From positions 58,399-122,398 of the forward strand of contig CAJTCU010000009.1 in NCBI GenBank assembly GCA_910574935.1: a stretch of 64,000 nt of DNA, in the 5' to 3' direction. The translations under genes and the position numbers were made by a program. This DNA comes from Oscillospiraceae bacterium (GTDB taxonomy: Bacteria; Bacillota; Clostridia; Oscillospirales; Acutalibacteraceae). Every line of letters starts with the position of its first letter. The first letter of the stretch is position 1. The notes beneath the pieces are model-generated. The model worked only from the letters and a program-made list of their open reading frames with translations. It searched no databases and was not told where the DNA came from. Below, piece by piece: positions 52,177 through 61,127 of this stretch.

Positions 52177-53014
52177 ATGGAATGGATGCAACGCTTGAAC
52201 CAATCGATTGAATATATGGAAGAACATATCACTGAAGAACTGGATTATGAAAAGGTAGCACAGGTGGCCAACTGCCCATCGTACTATTTCCAACAGATGT
52301 TTCTCTATATGACAAATATGACGCTTCGGGAATACATACGGCGGCGCCGGCTGTCCCTTGCGGCTGTAGAGCTGCAAAAGGATAGCGGGAAGGTAATAGA
52401 CATTGCTATAAAATACCGGTATGAATCCCCAACTGCTTTCACCCGAGCCTTCAAAAGCTTTCATGGCGTAGTGCCGTCTGCGCTCAAGACAGAGAACCGG
52501 CCGATGCAGGCTTTTCCCCCGATTCAGTTTTATGTATCCATGGACGGAGGGGTGCCATTGAAATTCAGAGTAGAGGAAAAAGCGGCGTTTCGTGTGCTGG
52601 GAGTTTCCTGCCCACTGAATAAGGAGCTTGCCCGAAATTTTGAAGTAATCCCTACTGTATGGGATACGGCTCTTGCCGATGGAACGCTTACAAAACTGAG
52701 TGCTTTGCAGGAAAGCAGACCGCAAGGTTTGCTGGGTATTAGCGTTCATCACACAGAGAACTGGAAATACTTGATTGTGGTCCGCTCCGACAGGAAGGAA
52801 GATTCATTTGAAGAGTATCATATCCCGGCCGTGTAAATGGGCTATTTTCGAGGGGCAGGGCACCAACCGTTCTCTACAGGAATTAGAAAAGCGAGTCATT
52901 GCAGAATGGCTTCCCACTTCTGGATACACGTACGCGAATTCACCGGATATTGAGGTGTATATCAAAGCGGATCCACAGGAGGCGGTTTACGAATACTGGA
53001 TCCCAATCATATAG
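52177..53014 (+). pseudogene. AraC-family regulator with GyrI-like ligand domain, frameshifted
   Basis: Residues 1-~105 form a HTH_18/AraC DNA-binding domain (LDYEKVAQVANCPSYYFQQM; YRYESPTAFTRAFKSFHGVV). A GyrI-like effector domain follows (FRVEEKAAFRVLGVSCP). The first frame stops at 52836 after EEYHIPAV, and the domain continues in the next frame from WAIFEGQGTN to YEYWIPII at 53014. A single extra T near 52832 explains the break. Such regulators sense small hydrophobic compounds. Either a real frameshift or a sequencing error. Confidence 0.8.
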
Positions 53015-53127
53015 AGATGGAAACTGATTTCGACAAAACAAAGCATTAATATCCGTACAGGCCTTTCTGTTTTCAGTATCTCATTCATATCCTCCATACA
53101 TTCTTTGCAATCAAGGAGGCAGCATAA

Positions 53128-53436
53128 ATGACTAAAAAAATTGCGGTCCTTGCAGCCGCGCTGGTGCTTGTACTAATAAGCGCTGCGGCCTGTGCCGCAA
53201 ATGAGGACCCGGTCGTGACTCAAAGTGGCTCGGTGAACAAAAATCAGTCCATAACCCAGAGCAGTCAGCAGGCAAGCAGGGGTACTGGGGAACAGGGAAA
53301 CGGAGCTGGTGAGCCAGCGGTAAATCAGAAACAGATTGAAAGAGAAACACAAAGGATGAAAGAAGAAGGTGTCGTTGACAAAAACGGAAAGCCTGCACCA
53401 GGGGTTGATCTGAATGATTACCCCGGATTGGGATAG
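53128..53436 (+). CDS. Small putative lipoprotein
   Basis: A 102-residue protein with a lipoprotein signal (MTKKIAVLAAALVLVLISAA, with Cys22 as the likely lipidation site) and a low-complexity, Gln/Ser/Asn-rich tail. AAGGAGG lies upstream of the ATG. Placed before a broken lantibiotic-type ABC ATPase, it may once have been part of a peptide-immunity locus. No family was recognised. Confidence 0.6.
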   Translation: MTKKIAVLAAALVLVLISAAACAANEDPVVTQSGSVNKNQSITQSSQQASRGTGEQGNGAGEPAVNQKQIERETQRMKEEGVVDKNGKPAPGVDLNDYPGLG

Positions 53437-53496
53437 TCATCTAGCGGAACGGATTTGCAAAAGCGGGTATTAATTGGGGAGGAACAGGAGGATTAT

Positions 53497-53893
53497 ATGA
53501 ATGAGATACTGAAAGCAAGAAAGGCTGACAAAGACTTACGGAAAAAGTATTGCTGTGAATGCAGTCAGTTTGACGGTGAGACAAGGAAATATATACGGCC
53601 TTATTGGGAAAAATGAAGCCGGAAGGACTACATTTATGCGTATGATACTGGGGTTGGCTTCACCGAATAGCGGTCAGATGGAAGTTTTCGGCAAAACAAA
53701 CCTGGAGCAGCAGAGAAAGTATACAGGAAGCCTGATTGAAGCAAGTATGAGCGCACGAGACAATTTGGAAACCATCCGGAAAGAAAAAGGTAAAGCATTT
53801 TTCTTTGAGGATGCAGCAGCGGATCGGACTGGCCATCGCTCTCATAAAGAAACCCGCCTTTCTGATTTTGGACGAGCTGATTAAGGGGTAGGG
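53497..53893 (+). pseudogene. Decayed ABC-transporter ATPase (lantibiotic-protection/bacitracin type)
   Basis: Pieces of one ATPase in shifting frames. The start is MNEILKARK (53497); then NAVSLTVRQGNIYGLIGKNE with a Walker A variant GKNEAGRT, GLASPNSGQMEVFGKTNLEQ, then (another frame) QRIGLAIALIKKPAFLILDE. About 60 residues before the signature motif are missing, and the gene ends right after Walker B. Non-functional. It resembles the intact ATPase at 60302-61057. Confidence 0.8.
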
Positions 53894-53983
53894 AAGCTCT
53901 GATATTTCACTCCTTTCTTAATTAAATTTCTTATAATATGCCGGAAATTCAAAATGGATCGTTTCAAATAGACGGAATTCCTA

Positions 53984-54012
53984 TTGACAAATTATAGGAA
54001 ATTTTGCATAAT
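53984..54012 (+). promoter_or_regulatory. Promoter upstream of the TIGR04076-type gene
   Basis: TTGACA (53984-53989), a 17-nt spacer and CATAAT (54007-54012). Confidence 0.7.
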
Positions 54013-54105
54013 AAAGTTATGGTTTGGTTTAATAGGATCTAATCAAGGGTGTGAGGTATAGTTTTCAATAGAACAGGTAAATCAAAGATGAAAGGAAATG
54101 ATACT

Positions 54106-54453
54106 ATGAAGAAGTGGTACGCTGAGGAGTACGAATGGGAAATTGAGGTCATCGGCTTTTTGCATGGCGATCACACGGAACACTACTGCCGGAATGGAGA
54201 AGAGGTTGGGGATAAATACACCTGTACCTATGGATGTCCCGTCAATCAAGATGGGCAGGGTATCTGTTCTAAGTGCATGATGGTGATGTTTCCCATTATG
54301 GAAGCAGTCAGAAGCGGCGGTGATTTAGAGAATATCGGAGGTGACGGGAAATACAGCAAAAGCATCGTTTGCCCTGACGGCTGTGTTCTGTTCAAACTGA
54401 CGGCAAAGCCTACGGAGAACCCAAATTGCTTTAGGGCAAAACTATTTGAATAA
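54106..54453 (+). CDS. TIGR04076 family protein
   Basis: A 115-residue cysteine-rich protein with the family layout: YEWEIEVIGFLHGDH at the N-terminus, C-rich centre (YTCTYGCPVNQDGQGICSKC) and IVCPDGCVLFKLTA near the end. Function unknown; the cysteines could bind metal or an Fe-S cluster. The ATG at 54106 has AAAGGAAATG upstream, preferred over the ATG at 54088 that contains part of that site. Confidence 0.75.
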   Translation: MKKWYAEEYEWEIEVIGFLHGDHTEHYCRNGEEVGDKYTCTYGCPVNQDGQGICSKCMMVMFPIMEAVRSGGDLENIGGDGKYSKSIVCPDGCVLFKLTAKPTENPNCFRAKLFE

Positions 54454-54574
54454 CAGCAGCGAAAATCGGCTGTATGGATGTAAAGCTAATAAAGAAAGTC
54501 GAAAAGTATCTATGAGAAATTGACTAATTCTGCTCAAGAGAAAAGAAAAAATTTGCAAGCTGGAGAATAATTCA

Positions 54575-54991
54575 ATGAACGAATTTAGTCAAGAAGCAGA
54601 ACAGATCATGATTGAGCGTTTCGGGAAAGATACAATTATATCATTAGCAACCACGGAAAATGCAAGGCCTTATGTGCGTTACGTCAATGCCTATTACGAA
54701 AATGGGGCGTTTTATGTCATTACCCACGCACTCTCAAATAAAATGAAACATATAAAAGATAACCCTGTTGTTGCAATCGCCGGCGAATGGTTTACCGCAC
54801 ATGGGAAAGGCATTAGCCTAGGTTATTTTGGAAAAAAAGAGAATTATGTAATTGCTGAAAAATTGAAAAATGTCTTTGCGGAATGGATCGATAACGGTCA
54901 TACTGATTTTAACGATGAAAACACCATCATTCTGCGTGTGGGACTGACTGATGGCCTGTTGTTCTCGCATGGTACAAGATATGAGTTTTAA
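54575..54991 (+). CDS. Pyridoxamine 5'-phosphate oxidase-like flavoprotein
   Basis: A 138-residue split-barrel FMN-binding protein: ISLATTENARPYVRYVNAYY and YVITHALSNKMKHIKDNPVV are the usual FMN-contact strands. Family members reduce small molecules or act in antibiotic or haem chemistry; the substrate is unknown. GGAGAATAATTCA precedes the ATG. Possibly in the same transcript as the TIGR04076 gene 121 bp upstream. Confidence 0.85.
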   Translation: MNEFSQEAEQIMIERFGKDTIISLATTENARPYVRYVNAYYENGAFYVITHALSNKMKHIKDNPVVAIAGEWFTAHGKGISLGYFGKKENYVIAEKLKNVFAEWIDNGHTDFNDENTIILRVGLTDGLLFSHGTRYEF

Positions 54992-55033
54992 TTTTCAAAT
55001 TTCCTACTGTGTCAGGTCAAATATTATTAAAGT

Positions 55034-55252
55034 TTGCTGTCCGTAGATCAGACGCTGTACGCCGAGCTTTACCATGCGGAGGATATGCGGCGGTGTAGTG
55101 TGTGCGGCTCACCCTTTGCATCCAGCTCTAACCGGGCTATTTACCTGCCGGAAGCGTATCACCCGCAGACAGAATGTAGCTTTCCGGGCGGGAAAATAAG
55201 GTGGCAAGGGATTTATACCTTTATCGCTGAAAATGGCGTTTTTTTTGCCTAA
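55034..55252 (+). pseudogene. Cysteine-rich mobile-element protein remnant
   Basis: The stretch AEDMRRCSVCGSPFASSSNR followed, one frame over, by CRKRITRRQNVAFRAG looks like the zinc-finger-like end of the 'cysteine-rich VLP' type proteins of conjugative elements. The frame breaks after RAIY. Low certainty. Confidence 0.35.
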
Positions 55253-55325
55253 CAATCCAAGCTCTGCACCCATGAGAAAACCGGGGCGCGATGGCTATCT
55301 GATAGCTGCCAGGTCCCGGCTCTTT

Positions 55326-56351
55326 TCATTTCATATCGCTAAATGTATCTGCTATCCCAGCGACGAAGCTCCATTGCCTTTTCATGTAGCTATGCAATGG
55401 CTCTAACCTTTCTTTATAGTCTGAATATATCATTTCCAAATTGTCAAAATGGTCCATAACCGCTTGTGCCACGCAATATCCGCTTTCCATTCCGGCAGAA
55501 ATCCCCTCGCCCATCGGGTTAAGAAATCCTGCGATCTCACCCGCAAACAACACCCGTCCAACACCATAGTCAATATTGCAGCCGGGGAGAATATGCGGCA
55601 TAAGCCATTTATCCGTTTTTACCTGTTTATCAATTTGCAGATTATGCTGTTCTTTCATATAGTCAAGAAAGCGCTGGTGAAAAACCGCTATCTTTTCATT
55701 ATCTTTTACCGATACCCCCAGCACAAGAAGATTGTCCTTGACATTAAACCATGCGTCATATTCTGATAATTCCGGCTGTAAATAAGCATAGAAGTAATGA
55801 TAATCTAAATCTATGCTGCCTTGATTATATGTCTGAAAAGTCGTTATGTACTGCGGTGTATTGTTAAGCAGCTTTCGTTTCAATGTTCCGACAACACCCT
55901 CACAGTCAATGACAAATTTTGCTGTTTCAGTATAGGTTTTCTCCCCGCGAAGCGTCACGTTTACTATTCCGTCGTTTTCCCCACACGAAACTGCGGGGGT
56001 GCAATCCCGTACTTCAACGCCGCATTCTGACGCTTTCATGGCAAGCCAATTATCAAAAGAGCTGCGCCATACATTCAATCCCGGTTGTTCAAATCTGACC
56101 TCTTTCCCCTTGTCATTTGTAAAGATCATTCCCCTGTTTTCAGTAGGGGTACACATGGCCGAAGCTGGAACCGCCGCGCCGAAATATTCCCGCACCAAAT
56201 CGACAGTCTTTTTTATCAGTTGCCCTGAACAGGATTTGTACCGTGGCATTTTGAATTTCTCTACCAGCAAAACCTTATATCCACTTTCTGACAGCGTTTT
56301 TGCCGCAGTACACCCGGTAGCTCCTGCGCCTACAACGATAACATCATACAT
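55326..56351 (-). CDS. FAD-dependent oxidoreductase, geranylgeranyl reductase-like
   Basis: A 341-residue flavoprotein with the FAD-binding N-terminus MYDVIVVGAGATGCTAAKTL, the PRYKSCSGQLIKK block, DCTPAVSC and the second FAD contact GRVLFAGEIAGFLNPMGEGI. The geranylgeranyl-reductase/halogenase-like group reduces or oxidises lipids and aromatics; the substrate is unknown. GAGGTG lies before the ATG at 56349-56351. It is monocistronic and lies between mobile remnants, consistent with acquisition. Confidence 0.85.
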   Translation of the reverse strand: MYDVIVVGAGATGCTAAKTLSESGYKVLLVEKFKMPRYKSCSGQLIKKTVDLVREYFGAAVPASAMCTPTENRGMIFTNDKGKEVRFEQPGLNVWRSSFDNWLAMKASECGVEVRDCTPAVSCGENDGIVNVTLRGEKTYTETAKFVIDCEGVVGTLKRKLLNNTPQYITTFQTYNQGSIDLDYHYFYAYLQPELSEYDAWFNVKDNLLVLGVSVKDNEKIAVFHQRFLDYMKEQHNLQIDKQVKTDKWLMPHILPGCNIDYGVGRVLFAGEIAGFLNPMGEGISAGMESGYCVAQAVMDHFDNLEMIYSDYKERLEPLHSYMKRQWSFVAGIADTFSDMK

Positions 56352-56510
56352 TGCTACACCTCATTTCATTTTTTAGACTGCTGGAATACCACACCTATAG
56401 TATCATAAATTACAGACTTACGCAAGGCAAAGAAAAGCAGTCTTTTCATGGGTCCGCTGAACTATCTGCTTCACGCAAATGGGGTAAAACCGCCCCTAAT
56501 AGTAACAGCT

Positions 56511-56696
56511 TTATTCTCCGTAAAGCCCCGCCCCATCATTGGTGACAAACACCCGGATCATGTCAAGGGACAAGTCCAGATCAGCGGGAAGGCCGTTGGC
56601 ATCTTTCTTCCCTGTGCCGGTGCCATCGATGAAGCCCTTGGTTACCATTTTAGGGATGGTAAGGCATATCAGGAACTGTATTGTACCCCATTTCAT
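56511..56696 (-). CDS. Small hypothetical protein after the phage lysin
   Basis: A 61-residue protein (MKWGTIQFLICLTIPKMVTK to AGLYGE) with GGAGAAGGGGG upstream of the ATG at 56694-56696. Family unknown. It directly follows the GH25 gene on the same strand, so it is probably part of the phage-derived lysis island. Confidence 0.45.
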   Translation of the reverse strand: MKWGTIQFLICLTIPKMVTKGFIDGTGTGKKDANGLPADLDLSLDMIRVFVTNDGAGLYGE

Positions 56697-56727
56697 TTTT
56701 GCCCCCTTCTCCTTTTTCACCGCCCCG

Positions 56728-57300
56728 TCAGGGTGGGTAATCTTTGTAGGCGTAGTTGCCATCAAAAGTCTTTCCGGCAATGGTTAAATAGTCTGTACAC
56801 TGCCAAATACCATAGGGCTTTTTGTAGTTGCAAACGCTGTTCCATTGGGCTACCCATTTGTCATATTTATCCAGCCGGGAATTGCTTAGCTTGGTGTTCA
56901 TCCAAGACAACATGGAGTAAATGCCAACATATAGCCCCGCCGCCTCTACCATGCCGCAGAACGCTTCGCAGATAGATACCAAATCCGCTCCTGCCTGCTG
57001 GGGGTCCTCCACATCATACCACACGCCATAGGCGGGCTTTCCACCATTTAACAGGCGCAAAACATGCCTTGCCTCGCTTCTGGCCATATCGCTATTCGTA
57101 GCATATGAATAGCGATATGTACCCCATGGCATTCCTGCCGCATCCGCCCTTTTTACATTTTCATAAAAGCATTTATCGTCTTGGAAGGGAATATCATTGC
57201 CATACCCACACCGGATAATGGCGAATTCCACGCCCGCCTGTTTCAGCGCGGCAAAATCCACAGATCCGTTCATCTCGGAAATATCAACGCCTTTTTTCAT
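56728..57300 (-). CDS. GH25 lysozyme (phage-type endolysin)
   Basis: A 190-residue muramidase: GVDISEMNGSVDFAALKQAG with the first catalytic Asp, GTYRYSYATN, and VWYDVEDPQQAG with the acidic catalytic pair, ending QCTDYLTIAGKTF. It cleaves the N-acetylmuramic acid-N-acetylglucosamine bond of peptidoglycan. No cell-wall-binding domain follows. The ATG at 57298-57300 (MKKGVD) was chosen; a GTG at 57312 is possible. It overlaps the holin end by 17 bp, a classic phage lysis pair. Confidence 0.85.
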   Translation of the reverse strand: MKKGVDISEMNGSVDFAALKQAGVEFAIIRCGYGNDIPFQDDKCFYENVKRADAAGMPWGTYRYSYATNSDMARSEARHVLRLLNGGKPAYGVWYDVEDPQQAGADLVSICEAFCGMVEAAGLYVGIYSMLSWMNTKLSNSRLDKYDKWVAQWNSVCNYKKPYGIWQCTDYLTIAGKTFDGNYAYKDYPP

Positions 57301-57691
57301 TTTCTTCACCGCTTTCCCCTTGATGTTTAAGCACGTCAATGGCCCTGGTAATCACGGCCGGAATGGGCACGCCCATCAGCCCCGCGTTTTCCACAATAGA
57401 AATGGTTTCATTGGCGATAAAGCCAATCACCACCGCGTCCCGGATAAAGTTAGAACCCATCACCAAATCCAGCCGGCAGGCCACCAACACGATCAACAGG
57501 GTTACACCTTTTCGACAAAGGCCCTTCCACCCGGCCCGGCTCTCTAAGGCGCCGTTTGGAGTTTTTCCAGAATTGTGGAACACACCCGCCATGATCAGGC
57601 CGGTCAAGTAGTCAATGCCCATGAAAATCATCAGGGTAATTAATGCGGCATCCCAACCACCAAACATGGAAGCAATCAGTCCCCCGATCAC
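57284..57691 (-). CDS. Phage holin family protein with damaged start
   Basis: A 135-residue membrane protein: SMFGGWDAALITLMIFMGID, YLTGLIMAGVFHNS and AVVIGFIANETISIVENAGL are typical of PF05105-type holins. The natural start seems to be the ATG at 57718-57720 with AAAGGATG upstream, but a one-base loss in the T-run just after it shifts the frame (MKKAF then stop). Only the GTG at 57691 remains in frame. It would form lesions that release the lysin. Confidence 0.75.
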   Translation of the reverse strand: MIGGLIASMFGGWDAALITLMIFMGIDYLTGLIMAGVFHNSGKTPNGALESRAGWKGLCRKGVTLLIVLVACRLDLVMGSNFIRDAVVIGFIANETISIVENAGLMGVPIPAVITRAIDVLKHQGESGEENEKRR

Positions 57692-57752
57692 CCCAATCCC
57701 GGTACAAATGCTTTCTTCATCTGTAGACCATCCTTTCTGAAAAAAGATATAT

Positions 57753-57785
57753 AAAAACGGCCCCGTAACTTAGGGGCCGTTTTTA
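57753..57785. terminator. Bidirectional-looking terminator upstream of the holin
   Basis: AAAAACGGCCCC, loop GTAACTTA, GGGGCCGTTTTT. A perfect stem with an A-tract on one side and a T-tract on the other. Confidence 0.8.
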
Positions 57786-58337
57786 TCCGGTCGATTTCCC
57801 TCCCTGTTTGGCCGCTGGGCGGCGTTTTAAGGTCAGGTAATGAAATTTTATACTTCTAAAGCCAATCGGCCCTTATAGGGCCTTACAGGGGCCTTTATAC
57901 AGGTTCCCACCCATCTCCCCTGGGGTTCCCGGCATCAGCGGTGGAACCCCATTCTTTCCCGTTGTGGGAAACTTTGTCCCCACTGTTATAGGGATCGGAA
58001 GCCCTAAGGGGCTGTGTCTAAACTGGAATCCCGAAATCAGTGAAACCCACCTTTTTGTAAAGGCTGGGGGCCGTGTCCGGTTTCCAATCCTCTTGGGCTT
58101 TCTTGATCCCACGGTTTGGAAGGGAAGCGCAAGTGAACCCGGTGAAAACTTTGCTGAAAGTCGGTTCAATCTGGAGCATGATAGCCCATTGAATGATCCG
58201 GTGTGGGAAGTAGGGCGGTTTCCAAAGTTCCCGTTGCTTTCTTTTAGTAGCGGTTTAATTGGATGATTGTCATAAGTAACCTCCATTTCGATGTTGGCGG
58301 AAAGGGACAGATCAAAATGGAGCGCGGAGAATGACAC
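57786..58337. other. No confident gene; probable decayed phage DNA
   Basis: About 550 bp rich in CCC/GGG runs. Open frames exist on both strands, but neither has an RBS, recognisable domain or believable composition. Short inverted pairs such as GGGAACC/GGTTCCC are present. Confidence 0.5.
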
Positions 58338-58511
58338 CTAGGAGAGCCGTTCCTGTCCTCTGGACACGGTGTCCAGAGGGGCCAGGATATCCCAACTGTC
58401 AATCAGATTATCTTTCCGGCTCCCTTTACCGTGATTAGAACCATATGTGGAAAGACAGCCGACAACGCTCAAAACCAAAACAACAGATAGAATTGTTTTG
58501 ATTTTCTTCAT
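58338..58511 (-). CDS. Short putative lipoprotein at the end of the immunity operon
   Basis: A 57-residue protein: MKKIKTILSVVLVLSVVGC, a lipoprotein signal with lipobox SVVGC (Cys19), then a polar tail. GAGGCGG precedes the ATG at 58509-58511. It follows the 94-residue membrane protein by 14 bp on the same strand. It could act as a LanI-like immunity lipoprotein (inference). Confidence 0.55.
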   Translation of the reverse strand: MKKIKTILSVVLVLSVVGCLSTYGSNHGKGSRKDNLIDSWDILAPLDTVSRGQERLS

Positions 58512-58525
58512 AACAGTCCGCCTCG

Positions 58526-58810
58526 TTATATAATTTTAGGTAAAACCATCATACAAAAAGCGACAGCCCCACCCACTGCATAAATACCATTTATAATCAA
58601 GCAGACTTTCATTAAATTGCTTTGAGCTTTTGCCATGACATACGAAATAATAGTGAACACTCCGCTGAAAATCATGAACGCCGCATAGCAAGAAATCATA
58701 ATTTCAGCGGCAGGCGATTCTAATGCCCAGTCAAAAGTCCTAAGCGGGAGAATTGTCCACGGGACAAAAATCATAATGGTGCTGACTGCGGTTAAAATTT
58801 TGTTTTTCAT
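58526..58810 (-). CDS. Small three-helix membrane protein of the immunity operon
   Basis: A 94-residue hydrophobic protein with three predicted membrane segments (LTAVSTIMIFVPWTILPL; ISCYAAFMIFSGVFTIISYV; VCLIINGIYAVGGAVAFCMM). AAAGGAG lies upstream of the ATG. Family not recognised. It follows the LanG-like permease by 5 bp, so it is co-transcribed with the peptide-immunity transporter. Confidence 0.65.
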   Translation of the reverse strand: MKNKILTAVSTIMIFVPWTILPLRTFDWALESPAAEIMISCYAAFMIFSGVFTIISYVMAKAQSNLMKVCLIINGIYAVGGAVAFCMMVLPKII

Positions 58811-58815
58811 AGTGA

Positions 58816-59586
58816 TTATCTCCTTTCAGCCTGCCCGAAACATAGGCAGGAAATGCCTAAACATACGATTGTAATAAGAGAGGCAACAGGTATCCACGGT
58901 ATGAGTTCAACCTGCGCCATATCAAGATTTGTTGCAAGTTTACCGTATTCTGCCGTTATCACAAAGAATGGATACGACATTGGATAAGCAAACCACGCTT
59001 TTGTATTAATTATTAGCACCGATGGTACTATTGACGCCAAACCAATACCAATTGAAAAAATTGGCGTTTGAATACAGACTGATAACATCCAGAAAAATGC
59101 AATCATCGGTATTGCGGACAGAAATATCCAGCTTATTTCTTTTAGAACAAACAACGGCGGCAGGATAAAGTTATAATCCTGTGTCCCCGAACTGATGACG
59201 GCACTGATATAGTACGTGCCTGTCGTCATTAAGATTTGTGCTGCCGCCAGCATCAGCAATACAACAAACTTAGCTATACAAAGTTTTGCTGCACTGATTG
59301 GCAAGGAAAGCATTTTCAAAATGCCCTTGTTTGCTCTTTCCGTCTGACTTAAAAGAACTATCCCAACTACCATACTTGCGGGAAACATAAACCACGCCAT
59401 TCCCAGAAAGCCCTGAATAAAGAAATTATTTTCCGGCGAAATTCCCTCTGTCTGCATGCCAAAATTCATTTTGGCATGCAGGATAGACGGTATCCATAAG
59501 ATAACTGCCGCAGCAAGGAAAATTATTGCAATATTTGAGCGTTTAATTTTTTTGAACTCCACGCCGACAAGTGTTAAAAACCTCAT
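58816..59586 (-). CDS. Lantibiotic immunity ABC transporter permease (LanG/MutG-like)
   Basis: A 256-residue permease with six membrane segments, starting MRFLTLVGVEFKKIKRSNIA. The sequence FMFPASMVVGIVLLSQTERA followed by NKGILKMLSLPISAAKLCIA is typical of LanE/LanG immunity permeases. With LanE and LanF it removes cationic peptides from the membrane. It overlaps lanE-like by 4 bp (ATGA). Confidence 0.85.
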   Translation of the reverse strand: MRFLTLVGVEFKKIKRSNIAIIFLAAAVILWIPSILHAKMNFGMQTEGISPENNFFIQGFLGMAWFMFPASMVVGIVLLSQTERANKGILKMLSLPISAAKLCIAKFVVLLMLAAAQILMTTGTYYISAVISSGTQDYNFILPPLFVLKEISWIFLSAIPMIAFFWMLSVCIQTPIFSIGIGLASIVPSVLIINTKAWFAYPMSYPFFVITAEYGKLATNLDMAQVELIPWIPVASLITIVCLGISCLCFGQAERR

Positions 59587-60305
59587 TCAAACGACCTCCT
59601 TACCTTTACCAGTATGAGCTGCGCCAATCCACAAACAGCAAGCTCTGCCATTGCTCCACAGATATAGTGTATGGACCGCGTTATATCTGTATCCGCAAAT
59701 ATCTGAAAAGGCATTGCAAAGGGAAAAAGTGAAAGAGCAAAGTTTGTTGTCGGCAGCATTGTTGCGGTAAACACGCATACTACGCCGATTCCAAGGGATA
59801 CCCACATATTCTTACAGGCTTCCGAAATAAGAAGCGACAAAATAACGCAGGGTAACATCAACAAGAAAGAATACCCCAAGCATTTGCACAGTTCCCCAAA
59901 AAATCCACTTCCGATTTCAAACCAGCAATAGGAACAGAAGGTAATGGCTCCCGCCTGGATGACAAGCACAAAAAGGCTCATAAAAACTGTCAAAACCGCT
60001 TTTCCTAAGAAAATAGAGCTTTCCCGAATGGGCAAAGATTTCATTTTCTGTATAGCATTGTCTGCATATTCCGTATGATATAAAAGGCAGGATCCGGTTA
60101 CAATGAGCAGCACATTCAGCATTGCCATCATCTGCCAATTTGCACCCAGTAAAATTTGGATCGGACTGCCCGGCTGGTTAAGATACATTTCCCAGCGGAC
60201 TGCCATATTGATAATAGGAACAGCCGCAGCTAATATTCCACCGCCGAAGAATACCGGTAAAAACCCCGTTCTCTTTACCTTTTTACACTCCAAAGAAACG
60301 CTCAT
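59583..60305 (-). CDS. Lantibiotic immunity ABC transporter permease (LanE/MutE-like)
   Basis: A 240-residue permease with six membrane segments. LLYHTEYADNAIQKMKSLPI and SSIFLGKAVLTVF match the conserved cytosolic loop of LanE/LanG proteins. It overlaps the ATPase gene by 4 bp and the next permease by 4 bp. Likely a partner of the LanF-like ATPase in exporting antimicrobial peptides. Confidence 0.85.
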   Translation of the reverse strand: MSVSLECKKVKRTGFLPVFFGGGILAAAVPIINMAVRWEMYLNQPGSPIQILLGANWQMMAMLNVLLIVTGSCLLYHTEYADNAIQKMKSLPIRESSIFLGKAVLTVFMSLFVLVIQAGAITFCSYCWFEIGSGFFGELCKCLGYSFLLMLPCVILSLLISEACKNMWVSLGIGVVCVFTATMLPTTNFALSLFPFAMPFQIFADTDITRSIHYICGAMAELAVCGLAQLILVKVRRSFE

Positions 60306-61057
60306 CGCACGGTCCCCCTGTGCTTGTTATCCGCGTCAATTAAGGCAAGGAATGTATCCTCCAGATTATCCGTAGGATAGCCCTGTGAAGCTGCGCTGAA
60401 TTTAAGTTGTTCAAGCGTTCCCTCAAACAGCAGATGACCATGATTCAAGATACCGATGGTATCAGCCATTAGTTCTATCTCAGACAGTAAGTGCGACGAT
60501 ACCAAAACGGTACAGTTAAACTGTTCCGGCAAGGAACGGATCAGCGTTCGGATTTCGTGGATCCCCACAGGATCAAGTCCATTTGTCGGTTCGTCTAAAA
60601 TGAGGATCGGCGGCTTTCCGATTAAGGCGCTTGCAAGACCTAACCTCTGTTTCATTCCAAGGGAATATTTTTTTGCAATTCGTTTTTTGAACTGCGTCAG
60701 TCCCACGATTTCAAGAGCTTCCACTACGGAGGATTTGGGAAGTCCCAATATTTTGCGGACAATATCAAGGTTTTCTTCCCCGCTTAAATTCCCGTAGAAA
60801 GCGGGGGCTTCTATAAACGAGCCGATTTCTTTTAGAATTTCTACTCTGTTATCGGAATATTTCTTTCCGTCAATTGTAAATGAGCCGTCGGTAGGTTTGG
60901 TAAGCCCTAAAAACATTTTCATGGTAGTGGATTTTCCTGCCCCGTTCGGGCCGAGAAATCCATAGACAGCACCTTTCGGAATATGCAGATTGACACCTGA
61001 AACCGCTGTAAAATCCGCATATGATTTCGTTAAATTATTCGTTTCAATAATGTTCAT
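60302..61057 (-). CDS. Lantibiotic protection ABC transporter ATPase (LanF/CprA-like)
   Basis: A 251-residue ATPase: Walker A LGPNGAGKST, signature YSLGMKQRLGLA, Walker B ILILDEPTNGLD, switch VSSHLL. The E-loop carries Glu in place of the usual Gln region (GSFIEAPAFYGNLSG), as in LanF/BceA-like immunity ATPases. The ATG at 61055-61057 follows AGGAG. It heads the operon 60302-58338 and is divergent from its two-component system. No peptide-synthesis genes are adjacent. Confidence 0.88.
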   Translation of the reverse strand: MNIIETNNLTKSYADFTAVSGVNLHIPKGAVYGFLGPNGAGKSTTMKMFLGLTKPTDGSFTIDGKKYSDNRVEILKEIGSFIEAPAFYGNLSGEENLDIVRKILGLPKSSVVEALEIVGLTQFKKRIAKKYSLGMKQRLGLASALIGKPPILILDEPTNGLDPVGIHEIRTLIRSLPEQFNCTVLVSSHLLSEIELMADTIGILNHGHLLFEGTLEQLKFSAASQGYPTDNLEDTFLALIDADNKHRGTVR

Positions 61058-61090
61058 TGCATTTCGCTCCTTTCTTATCATCGCAGCTAA

Positions 61091-61116
61091 ATTATAAGCC
61101 CCGAACCTTGTGTCAA
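61091..61116 (-). promoter_or_regulatory. Promoter of the immunity operon
   Basis: On the minus strand TTGACA (61111-61116) and TATAAT (61091-61096) with a short 14-nt spacer. CTTGTGTC is repeated at 61107 and 61121. The poor spacing suggests activator dependence. Confidence 0.5.
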
Positions 61117-61127
61117 CCTTCTTGTGT

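Noticed and set aside
57873..58337. 154-residue minus-strand frame and an overlapping plus-strand frame
   Set aside because: No RBS, no recognisable domain, biased low-complexity composition; both frames look accidental in a GC-rich non-coding stretch.
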